From Apiospora phragmitis (Eukaryota; Ascomycota; Sordariomycetes; Amphisphaeriales; Apiosporaceae), in assembly GCA_038363925.1 (NCBI GenBank), contig JAQQWL010000011.1, forward strand, positions 3,844,001 to 3,908,000: a stretch of DNA of 64,000 nt, read 5' to 3'. Positions 1-9,989 of this stretch are shown here, piece after piece. Position 1 is the first letter of the stretch; the number at the start of each line of letters is the position of its first letter. Under the pieces are notes generated by a model that worked only from the letters and a program-made list of their open reading frames with translations, ran no database searches and was not told where the DNA came from. Made by a program: the position numbers and the translations under genes.

Positions 1-391
1 TGCAGGGCTTGGTCTGCTGGATCGCTTTGGCTTCTCGTCATGGCATCCCTGCTCCTTTGAAGGGAGGCTAGGGGTTTCCGTACGGCCACGTCAAAGCATA
101 TCCACAGCACCAAGACTTCCGACCTTGCATTCTTGGCGGTGGTTCTACACGATGCCACTTCCCGATACCTCGCTTGTACACTCAGCAGGCGCTTGGTGAT
201 GTCGTCAGCCGGCAGGATGTTCCCTACACCTGCCCAGTGCCAATGGCATGCATTGCTCGTTTCCTGCCGTTCATAGCGTGTGGCAGGGTCGCTGGGCGTG
301 CATCGTGGCATCTTCATCCCCTGCGAGATCTCTGTCCCGAGTGTTTAGCGCCAAGCAATGGCTCCGGCTTAGCTGACATCACGCTTAATAG
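1..391. other. Upstream part or intron of the glutamine synthetase gene
   Basis: No exon is recognisable here. The first glutamine synthetase codons in the window follow an intron-like acceptor (TTAATAG) at 385-391. The 40-50 N-terminal residues expected for a eukaryotic enzyme are not found in any frame of these bases, so the 5' exon(s) probably lie before the window and this stretch is intronic. Other short open frames here have no recognisable protein character. Confidence 0.4.
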
Positions 392-1409
392 ACCATGACC
401 TCTGTTCCCGAGGGCGGATTCAAGCCCGAGGATCTCCCCACCTGGAACTTCGACGGCTCCTCAACGGACCAGGCTCCTGGTGACAACTCGGATGTCTACC
501 TGAAGCCCTGTGCCGTCTTCCCCGACCCTTTCCGAGGTGTTCCTAACATCCTTGTCCTTGCCGAGTGCTGGAACGCCGATGGCACCCCCAACAAGTACAA
601 CCACCGCCATGAGTGCGAGAAGCTGATGTCAACACATGCTTCTCACAAGCCCTGGTTCGGCCTTGAGCAGGAGTACACTCTCTTCGACATGGAGGACAGG
701 CCCTATGGCTGGCCCAAGGCTGGTTTCCCTGCTCCCCAGGGTCCTTACTACTGCGGTGTTGGCGCCGGCAAGGTTGTCTGCCGTGATATCGTCGAGGCCC
801 ACTACAAGGCCTGCTTGTACACTGGTGTCAAGATCTCCGGCACCAACGCCGAGGTTATGCCTGCTCAGTGGGAGTTCCAGGTTGGCCCGTGCTTGGGTAT
901 TGAGATGGGCGACCATCTCTGGATGGCTCGCTTCCTTCTCCACCGTGTGGCTGAGGAATTCGGCGCCAAGGTTTCTTTCCAGCCCAAGCCCATCCCCGGT
1001 GACTGGAACGGTGCCGGTCTGCACTCCAACTTTTCCACCGAGGAGATGCGTGTTGAGGGTGGCATGAAGCACATTGAGGCAGCCATCAAGAAGCTGGAGG
1101 GACGCCACAAGGAGCACATTGCCGTCTACGGTGAGGGCAACGAGCTGCGTCTGACCGGTCGCCATGAGACTGGTGCCATCGATACCTTCAGCTATGGCGT
1201 CGCCAACCGCGGTGCTTCGATCCGCATTCCCCGGGAAACTGCCTCCAAGGGCTACGGTTACTTTGAGGACCGCCGACCCGCCTCCAACGCAGACCCGTAC
1301 CAGATCAGTGGTATCACTATGGTAAGTCGGACATTGTTCGCAATCTCACCCATTAACTAGTTACTAACAGCCATTCTAGGAGACGCTCTTCGGCGCTGCC
1401 AAGGAGTAA
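392..1409 (+). CDS. gln: Glutamine synthetase (eukaryotic type GSII), 5' part missing
   Basis: This enzyme joins ammonia to glutamate using ATP, the main cytosolic route of nitrogen assimilation. The visible part codes about 319 residues. It contains the WNFDGSS signature near its start, the ATP/glutamate-binding stretch [17 protein letters not shown], the H(E)TGAID segment and [10 protein letters not shown]. One intron (1322-1379, 58 bp) lies just before the last exon, which encodes ETLFGAAKE and a TAA stop at 1407. The N-terminal beta-grasp region is absent. The ATG at 395 could only give a truncated protein and is probably internal, with the coding exon starting after the acceptor at 391. 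The identity is certain; the true start is not visible. Confidence 0.93.
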
Positions 1410-2425
1410 GATGTTGATACCCTTTGATTTCTCGGTGTTTACGTGTTTGCTTTGAGTAATGGGAAATGGTACATAGAACGAATGGCTTCCGAGCATGGAC
1501 AAGCTAAATGAGAATTGACACGAACTCTGATGACAAGCAAACCTACTACTCTTTCACCCTTGCTCATTGTTTTTGTGAAATGGGCAAATATCCCCAAGTG
1601 ACAGTTATCCTTCAGGCTTAGACGTATTCGACTGCTCGCCAATTCTTTCAAGTAGCCACCAGTTCTTGTCGGTACCGATCCACTGTTCTTGCCTCCATCG
1701 TCTACCTAGTTGATGTGCGGTAGAGAAGTTATTACAGGGACGCACGGGTTTGAGCGGGCAAGGGGCTGGATATGGTTCCTACGTCTGTACATCAATGTAA
1801 TTGTCCCATACTTGGGAGAAGTCATCCAATCCCTTTGTGGAGATGAGCAACAGTCAATGGCTTCCATATTCCCAATGCTTTCGTTGAAACACCTGGGCGA
1901 TTCGTCGTGCAGAGGTAACTTCCTGTTTACTTGACACTCCCTATCCCCAGTTATCCTACCACTACCAGCTATCATATCCGTGACTGTCCCGTCGCCAGCT
2001 GTTTATCACATTGGTACTATCTGCTCGGTTCCTACCAGTTATCACGGGTCACTGGCTCTCCCTTGGCCAACTGCCCAGAGCCAAGAATAATTCAAACGAG
2101 ATTTGGAAGTCAGCATCATGGTAAGAATGCACGCAGGGGACTTATTTTACTATGGGGGACTCGCTGTCAAGTCATATTCATTCCTCTAGCTATTATACAG
2201 ACAAAGGCGCGAACGAATCGCTTACTAGAAGGCATTCGCAGTGGAAGCCTCCTCGAAAATCATAGCCTCCCTTGAAGGCAACTAATGTATAATGTGCAAA
2301 TCCCAGACTCCAATGGTTGGTCTGATGATGTGCCGCTTTGCTCGGATGTCTCAATTGAATCAATATGTCTGTTCCCCTTACTGATTCAGGTCGGTTCCGC
2401 TCGGGGACGCCCGGCGTTCAGTCAT
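1410..2425. other. Intergenic, convergent gene ends
   Basis: This lies between the convergent 3' ends of glutamine synthetase and the DUF7730-like gene. Short open frames in it show no domain, signal peptide or plausible splice structure. I see no RNA gene or repeat. Confidence 0.5.
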
Positions 2426-3901
2426 TTATTTCTTTCCTCTTCCGCGCGAGGTAGCCTTCGTACCTTTCTTTGTCTTTTTCCGTTTCTGCTTTGAGGTCTT
2501 CTTCGAGTTCTCTTGTTCCTGCTGGACCTCTGTTTCTTCCCCGTCATCAATCGTCAAATCCCTCATGCGAGTCTCAAACTTCTCCTGGAGCTTCGCCCAC
2601 GTACGCCGGTAAGTTCTCCATATGAGCTCGTTGGTTTTGGTTTTTGGGCCTTCTCTGTAGGCATCAGTGACAAGCGTAATATCCCGAGGGGCCGGTAAAT
2701 TTTGCATCACCCGGCCATCCTTTGCAGCCAGCCTTAGCTTAGTCTGGTATAATTCCTCCAATTGATAGATGCCACGGTTCGTAGCTACCGTATGAAGCGG
2801 TTCCCAAGATCTCGCATCATCGTAGTATACGATTTCACATTCAATGCTGGAGCCGATTGATCTGATGTCGTGGATGATGAAATCTTCAGTCAGCAATCCC
2901 TCAGCGTCGTGTTCTCCAATCGTTCTTCCGATTCGACCATCGGAGGCATCGAAATTGGCCGTATTGCAACGATGTCGGGTTCGAGATGAGACAGTGCCAA
3001 AGTCACTGCCCAGACGGGTTAGGTGAACCCGATCTTCTCCGGGGAAGTGGATGCCAGCTGCCGCGATGCTGTTTTTCAGCTGCTCGTCTGTGACCTCAAT
3101 CGCTTCCCCGTGTCTGTTTGAGGGCACCATTATTGAAGCCATAACCTCCCCAATTTTGGTGATATCGGTTCCCAAAGCCAGCCGGACAGGCTCTGCAAGA
3201 CTGCCTTGTATCGCAGTACCGTCCCAGTCCGGGCCAATGATCACAACTTCTTGGACCTGCTGGATCCCAGCTATCTGATGAAAAGGGACATTACACTTGA
3301 GTACGATACGAAGACCTGGCATGCTCAGAAAGGGATATGTTTCCCTGCTTGTCCCACCTCTCACATAGCCAATTGTATCAGGACGACCCGAATAGGTGTA
3401 GGGATGTGTCTCCATCTGCAAGATAAGTCGCCGCAGGTCGTAACACTTGTGCAACAGTGGCATGACCCGGCTGTAATTACCAGCTTTCGTAAACTTCGCT
3501 CTACCATAAGGACCCTGGTGAGGGGGGTGTCGTTGTTCAATCGTAATTTCGCGGATACTGCCTCGTCGTGCCGGTGTAATAGCGGCCAGAAAGTAGTGCA
3601 ATTCCAATACGCGGTGGAATTGAAAGCTGCTAATGCGATAGAAGACAGGTATGTCTTCCAACTCATGATATACCATCCTGCATGTGCGAGCTAGGTCGGT
3701 AACAGTCAAGTTCTTTGACGGCTTTTGACGAGCACGGCAGATGAACTTGTTGGAGCCTTCTGCTACCTGCCGGGGTCGGATAGTGTCGTCAACCTGGACG
3801 GCGAACTCGTAGATCATGAGCCGGACCTAAACACAGTTAGTCTCAGACAAGCATGAGGTTTCCGGTCACAGTCGGCAACTTACCTCCAGAGGAAGCTTGA
3901 A
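2426..3901 (-). CDS. DUF7730/F-box-like fungal protein of unknown function
   Basis: Two exons are supported. The main exon (2426-3826) encodes about 466 residues. An upstream exon ends at 3884 with ...PLFKLPLE and is joined across a 57-bp intron (3827-3883, GTAAGT...TTTAG). Splicing creates LPLEVRLMIYEFAV, the hallmark N-terminus of fungal DUF7730/F-box-like proteins (LPxEIRxMIYExAL). The C-terminus is a strongly basic Lys/Arg tail (KKTSKQKRKKTKKGTK...RGRGKK), suggesting nuclear or nucleic-acid association by inference only. The true start is unresolved: the upstream frame has its only ATGs near 4228-4234, and a further intron is possible. Function is unknown; such proteins are numerous and poorly characterised in Pezizomycotina. 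Confidence 0.7.
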
Positions 3902-4716
3902 AAGGGGGATGAGGGGGATAATCCAGCATAACGTTGTGTGACAGCTAGGTAAGGATGAGGGGCATCCAGGGCAGAGATGGCAGGCATAATGAGGGATGCT
4001 GCAGAAAGTACGGCTGCTTTTTGTTGGTGAAGTGAAGGAGAATGGAGGATTGATCTCCAAGGTGAAGACGAGAAAGGTGAAAATATTAGGTTGGTGGCCA
4101 CAAAGAATGCTTTTGTGTACGAAATAGATGAAATGCGAGGGAAGTGTGAAAAGGATATGATGGAACCAAATGGACGATTTATACAAATGGAAGGCAGGCA
4201 GATAGGTCGTCCCTTTCCTTAGCTTCATCGACACCTAAGAGGTATGTACCTAGGTAATGTCAATAATAATTCCGTGGGCAAGAGCATATGGAAGCCAGCA
4301 TGAAGAAGTCAATTCCGCAAGTGCCACACATATGTGAAGTCTTTGCACATTGCCTTGAGTCACCACGTATAACGGCTCCAGGTAGCGTTCTAGATTCTGT
4401 ATGTTTATTGTCTATAGAGTCTTGTCTATTGTGCGACCCAAAAGCACACTCAGCATTGAGACAGCCTTCGACTGATCTAGGATTGCCCAGGCGTACCCAC
4501 CAATTAAGGACCTAGCACTGAATTGCTTGCTTGCACACCCGTTGCCTCTTATCGTGGGAGACATCCACTCATGACTGAGCATATGCCGTTTCCTAAGGCA
4601 TCATCGCAGGTCTGCAAGACCGTTAAGGGTTGCGAGTGCAGTTGGACCCTTGGAAGTTAAAACAGCCCAGGTAGCCATCATGGTTGTGTATGTTCTCGTC
4701 TATAGCACAACACGAG
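3902..4716. other. Intergenic / possible 5' exon or leader of the DUF7730-like gene
   Basis: The part nearest 3902-4234 may contain leader or an extra 5' exon of the minus-strand gene. The rest has no recognisable gene. A TACCTAGGTA palindrome lies near 4246-4257. Confidence 0.4.
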
Positions 4717-5182
4717 TTAGCCTTGGTAATTGGTTCGAAATGCAAGAATGGCTAACTTGCTCAAGTCCTTCACAGAGTTGACGCGGCTGTTGCCGTCGCT
4801 CGACAGGCAAGAGCACTGAATGCTGGCGTAGCCTGTGAGCTTGCAGGAGCTACATCCGTTACTGAACGCCTTGCCCGAGGCAGCCCAGTTGAGAGCCCCG
4901 TCCTTGTTCTCGAAGCACCTGCCACCCGTTCTGTCAGTGGTCTTGTTTCTACATTGCCGCAGAAGTACTGCGCTGATCGGTTTCTGATATGACCTACTGG
5001 TTGAGATCGAGTTGGCTGCAAGTAGGCATCCAATCATCATTGTTGCACTTGGCAGTCAGCTGGGTTCCAGAATCCGAGAGGAACCAGATCGGGCAGTTGG
5101 AGGTGAAGTTGCCACTGCTGGAATCGGCCACGACCGACATGATCGCAAGGAACAGGGCGACAAGGATCTTGAAAGCCTGCAT
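4717..5182 (-). CDS. Small secreted CVNH (cyanovirin-N homology) domain protein
   Basis: There are two exons, 4998-5182 and 4717-4918, with a 79-bp intron (GTAGGT...GGCAG), giving 128 residues. Residues 1 to about 20 (MQAFKILVALFLAIMSVVA) are a typical signal peptide. The rest is one CVNH module, with SGNFTSNCPIWF as the first half-repeat and LNQCFENKDGALNW as the second. Splicing restores the conserved LDLNQC. CVNH proteins are small mannose-binding lectins; in filamentous fungi their natural role is unclear. The start at 5182 was chosen because it opens directly into the signal peptide. An in-frame ATG at 5275 would add 31 residues and bury it. Six cysteines in the mature part fit a disulfide-bonded extracellular protein. 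Confidence 0.86.
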
Positions 5183-6090
5183 TTTGATGCGATGGGCAAG
5201 ATTGCTTTTCGGTGTGATGGTGAGTGAGCAAAGGAAGAGGAAGGGTTGGTCGGGCTGTTCCTGAGGTGTGGGCAAGTAACTGAATTGGAAGAAGAGGTTG
5301 ATTCTGAAAGCTTTATAAGTACTCGGAAATCCGGGGTAGGATTGAATAGGGGGGTGATATAGATAAGAGCAGCGTAAAGATGAATACTAATCCTGTCACT
5401 TCAAGATGGATAATCTAGCTAGCCTCGGTCAACCAACCTCATATCAAATCTGATGTAGAGTCAGTCAGCCTTCAGTAACCATCAACCACCGGCTACTCAA
5501 TGCCCCATTCTTGGACCGTCTTCCCATGCTTTCAATATTTGAGCTCTCGTTGATCCATTCAACTGACTCAAAGAGGTTTAGAGCGGATGATCTCGCCCGT
5601 AAAAATGCAACACCAAAAAGTTCTGTCACGACCGAGACCGACCGACTTTCCAACTCCGTAGGATGCAGTGATGGACCTGGCCATATCGGATTTAGTATGA
5701 CGCGACTCAAATTTAGCATATTTTAGGTCTCCGGAGCAAAGGCGAACTTATTCCTTTCTATCGGGTTTCCATCTGCCTGTAGCTTTCGCCAGGGTGTGCA
5801 AGCCCCTGAACTCACTGACCCCTGACGATGGACGTTGCGACCAGGCATTAGTCATCTGCATCTCGCGGTCAAGCCACCCCCGTTTTGAGCCACACCCTGC
5901 AGCAGATCGGATGGGGAGACCACCCCTGCAGGAAAGCTTGAGCCAGAGACGGCACCAAGCCAGTTCAATGTCGTCACTGTTAAGCTTCCAAATCCATCAT
6001 TGCCTCCCAGCCAAAGTTCAGACTGTCTGCTGCAATTGGTTTCTGCCAATTCCCATGACTGTACTATCAGCAACACATCCGGGATGAGGC
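5183..6090. other. Divergent intergenic region between the CVNH gene and the J-protein gene
   Basis: This is a shared upstream region of two divergently transcribed genes. No convincing exon, repeat or RNA gene is seen. Confidence 0.5.
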
Positions 6091-7280
6091 ATGCCACTCC
6101 GGTACATCGCAGCCCTCCCAACACCGGCCCTATGCCCGGCGCCGCTCATGATCTTTGGGGGCCGTCCCAATCCCAATCGGCTCTTGACGCCGTCATCGTC
6201 GCAAGAATATCCCAAGCTCCGGCGTCAGAAGCAGCAGCGGCTGTTCCACGCCACAAGATGCCTGCGCGATGAAGAGATTGACCGGGCCACCAACCACTAC
6301 GAAGCTCTGAAACTGCCCACGAATGCCAGTCCCGCCGACATCAAGCGGTATGTGCCTTGCGCTTCACTGTGTTTCCTCTACTACTACCTTATCATGTCAA
6401 CCATTGCCTTACCCACCCCCACGGTTGTGTTCAAATTACACTACCGGACTATATTACTTTCACCCAACACTCTTACACTCTTCTGACCGACCAATTAACT
6501 AACATCATCGCCGCCGTCGCGCCCCCCTCCCAAAGCTCCTTCTACACCCTCTCCAAGTCCCATCACCCCGACCACAACCGCAGCGACCCCGCCGCCTCGC
6601 AGCGCTTCATGCGCATCAGCGAGGCCTACACGACGCTCTCGTCGCCCGAGAAGCGCACCCGCTACGACCGTGACGTGCTGAACCTGCATCACCCGCACAC
6701 GTCGCACCCGGGCCGGCGCGGCGGCTCCTACAGCAGCACCGCCGCCACCACGACCAACCTGGCCGGCGGCCGCCCGGCCTCGGGCCTCAGCAAGCGCCGG
6801 AGCGCCTTCCGGGGCCCGCCGCCCAGTTTTTACCGCAGTGGGGGCTGGGGCGCACACGGCGCGAAGCGGTCCGCGGCGCACGAGAGCTCTACGGGGGGCG
6901 CATCGTCATCGACATCCCAGCAAGGGAGTAGTAGCAGCGAAAGTCACAACGATGGAACGTGGGCGACTGGCGGTGGTGGTCCAGGAGCAACTGCCGGGGG
7001 AATGGGGCCAGGCCAGGACCCCTTCAAGGGCTCCCAGGACGACGTTCCCCACTTCGACCGCGCGGGCCACGAACGGACCGGCCGCCAGACCGAGCAAGCC
7101 AGGACGAGGCGGCGCATGCACACGGATGGGCTCGATGCTATCGAGGCCGAGCGGGGACCTATGGGCATGTTCTTCGTCATCGGCGGCATTCTGCTCACCA
7201 GCTTTCTGGTGCCCTTGGGCATATATCGCGTCTTCTGGGGCCCCAAGACCAAAGAACACAAGAGAAAGGCCAAGACTTGA
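6091..7280 (+). CDS. Mitochondrial J-domain (DnaJ-type) protein with C-terminal membrane anchor
   Basis: There are two exons (6091-6347, 6536-7280) with an unusually long 188-bp intron inside the J domain, giving 333 residues. The first 60 or so residues are Arg/Ser/Pro-rich without acidic residues (MPLRYIAALPTPALCPAPLM..., ...RQKQQRLFHATR) and resemble a mitochondrial presequence. The J domain follows (HYEALKLPTNASPADIKR, then SFYTLSKSHHPDHN), with the HPD motif at about residues 96-98. A long Gly/Ser/Thr-rich linker leads to one predicted transmembrane helix near the C-terminus (GMFFVIGGILLTSFLVPLG) and a short Lys-rich tail. Inferred role: recruiting a mitochondrial Hsp70 at a membrane. 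The specific orthologue is not identified. Confidence 0.85.
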
Positions 7281-7673
7281 GACGCGGCCGGCGTTAGCCT
7301 TAATAGACCACGACTTTTACTAGACGCCAGAAATCCGCATAGCTCTGCGGAATGATAGCCAAAGAATGCAATTACCCAACCAATGTAAGATGCAGGTCTT
7401 CTATAGTGACATATTGGGAAAAGCACAAGGGTCCACATCTTTCATCACGACGTGTATGCAAAGCCAATACCACAAGTGTATCCGAATCCTCTATTTTGCA
7501 CACCAGACACACCCCAGCACTAGGAGATCTATCTTTTGTCTGCTCTGAATGGTACGGAATACAATGCGGAAGAGGAAATTGGTGGCAACTAGCCCTGGTA
7601 TCTCGTAACCTAAGTCAATTTACACCCCAAAACGCTCCCCCAAAAGTACATTCAATTACGTGATCACGTAAAT
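7281..7673. other. Convergent intergenic region (J-protein / VDAC)
   Basis: These are 3' flanks of two convergent genes. Nothing else is recognisable. Confidence 0.5.
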
Positions 7674-9161
7674 TTAACCCTCGAAGGTGAAGCTGACGCC
7701 AACCTTGTGGGTGGCCTGGTCAAGCTTCTGGGTATCGAAAGAGCCACCGAGACCCAGGTTGACACCAGGGCGGAGGAGGGTGTTGTAAGAGATGGCGGCG
7801 ACACCACGGTCGTTGATCTTGGCCTGCTTGGGGTCAGTAATTGTCGCCTAGCGGGGGGCTAATAGGGATAGAAGTTCACCTTGGCGAAGGAGAGGGGATC
7901 CAGGCGGTACTTGCTGGCAACCTCAAGACCGACGTTGTTGCCGGACTTGGAGTTCCAGGTAGCCTTGGCACCGGCCTCGACCTGGCCGTTGACCTTGTGG
8001 TAGTAGCTGGCAGCGAAGACGCTCAGGTTGTCAGTAGCGGTGATGGCAGCGCTGTAAGAGGGGGCAGCGTAGCCGACAGCGGCGCTGTAGCCGGTAAGGG
8101 CAGCCTTCTGGACGTCGTAGCCGGCGGAGGCACCAGCGAGGAAACCATCGTGGCCAACGACGGCATCGATGTTGGCGGTGGGACCCTTGAGCAGGTCGAA
8201 GAAGGCGCGGCCGTGGAAAGCGCTCTGCTTGAAGTGAAGGTTGAGCTTGGCGCTGCGAGAAGAGGTGGTGGGCAGGAAGCCGTGAACGAACTCGGCCTTG
8301 ACGCCCTTGGCGAGAACATCAGCGGCCTCGACCTTGGACTCGAGGGCGTTGGCAGTGTTCCAGGTCTGGGTCAGAGTAAGGCCTGGACGGCGGATCATAG
8401 TCAGCAATTGTGTTGGGTATACATCACTGAGAAGTACGGCGAAACTGATGGGCCAGGCACGAGGTCCTGGCACCGCAATTCTTGAGACCGAGGCTGACAG
8501 TGTGGTTCCTGGCTGCCGCCGAGGTCTCTTGCGGCGTCCATTGAGTTGTTGCTTTTCCTGAGTGACATCGAGGTCTGTTGATTCTGCAGAAGATGAAGAA
8601 GAGGTGGTGGAATTACCGCGAGCCTTATCCGCCCATTTGGCCTCCATCTGTCATGACACATTGGGGTTAGCTTTGATTCTGGTAAAACTTGGGTGTTCTG
8701 TTGGGCAAGATCGCAAAGACTCCCCGGCAGAGCCAATGAGCCAAACAAGTCGACGGATGGGGTTGTTGAAGTGAGCTGTCACTTACGTTGCCACTGGTAG
8801 CCTTCTCATGGCTGCTCTTGCCGGTCACCTTGAAAGCGACATTGTTGGGGGTGTTGCTCTTGATCTCGACGGTACCGGACGACACTGATAACACATGTTA
8901 GAGGCTCCGAATCGAGGAAGAAGGATTAAGAGGCGTCAATACGGTGGTAGAAATCCTTGTTCAGGAGCTGTAGAGATATGGTATTAGCTGTGTTCAAGTC
9001 AATTGGGCAATGGGGGTTATCGCATAGGGCCGCCTTGTTGACCGACTCCAAATTTTTTTGGGCGGCCGGATAATAGCTCATCGGAATAGAGCTGCAGATG
9101 CCGGGGCTGAACTTACATCGTTGGCCGACTTGGCAATGTCAGAGAAAGCCGGGACAGACAT
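7674..9161 (-). CDS. por1: Mitochondrial outer-membrane porin (VDAC)
   Basis: Six exons can be read: 9117-9161, 8943-8967, 8787-8884, 8617-8647, 7880-8382 and 7674-7823. Together they total 852 bp, or 283 residues, exactly the usual VDAC length. The protein begins MSVPAFSDIAKSANDLLNKD and continues with LTLTQTW, AKLNLHFKQ, FFDLLKGP and the end FDTQKLDQATHKVGVSFTF. It forms the 19-strand beta-barrel that passes metabolites and nucleotides across the outer mitochondrial membrane. Two exons are micro-exons (25 and 31 bp). All junctions have GT...AG and preserve frame. Intron lengths are 149, 58, 139, 234 and 56 bp. No defect is seen. Confidence 0.95.
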
Positions 9162-9989
9162 GATGGCGATATGGAGGGAATTCCGGGGGTGGAATTTGTG
9201 GACGTAAATGGGGTATCAAGAAGAGAGATGTGATGTGAGGTGGGAAAGTGGTGAAAATGGCAATGTGGACGACCAGTGTCTGGTTTATGAAATTTGTTTT
9301 CTCCCCCCAGCCGAACAGCGACGGGACATTCAGGAACCATGCACGAATAGCAGGCGGTCCCTAGAGCATGAGCTAGCTGGGTCTCGGGCTGGGTAGGGAC
9401 TAGGCTAGTGGTTAGTCGTTTAGCTGGCTGGCTCAGGTCGGCGCTAGGTCGGTCCGGGTCAATCAATCCAAGCAATCTTCAATGCAATCCTCAATGCATG
9501 GCGATCATATGTAACGGACGAGGCAGTCTTTTATTAAAGTATCAAGCCGGGGTAAACATACCTGGCAAGGGTCGCAGAGCAAGTGCCTGTCATTATGCAC
9601 CCACGCATCGGATAAACTGGAAGGTACATGTATATGCATAGACGTAGTACATGTGGTTATCATCCATCCCATTGGGTCCCATTGACCACTCACTGTAGTA
9701 GATATGAGAGTACAGGTAAAGCAAGCAAGTAGCTAATATCAATAAGCACCTGTCTACGTAAATGTACCCTTAGGTGGACTTCGACAGACATAGCAGAAGG
9801 AACATGGTGCATAACAAAGCAATACACGCAACGCTTGTATATTTGTGTGCTGTACGGCTGAAAGCAATCGTTGATTCGAATCGGTCCATCCCTATAGTAA
9901 ATGTACAAGCTACAGAACTCCTAGCAGTGACAGACCGCTAACTAATAAACGCAGCCCATTAACCAATACGTACCTAAGCCATCCGTCTC
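9162..9989. other. Intergenic: VDAC promoter and KRI1 3' flank
   Basis: The VDAC upstream region contains a repeated TAGCTGGC/CTGGCT pattern near 9371-9435. No gene is recognisable, and there is no TATA box I would defend. Confidence 0.45.

Noticed and set aside
629..1165. Minus-strand open frame opposite glutamine synthetase
   Set aside because: Shadow of a highly expressed, codon-biased gene.
7841..8485. Plus-strand 214-codon frame opposite VDAC
   Set aside because: Val/Gly-rich antisense shadow; VDAC exons explain the region completely.
9860..9885. tRNA B-box-like GATTCGAATC
   Set aside because: Does not match GGTTCGANTCC and no A box or cloverleaf can be drawn around it.
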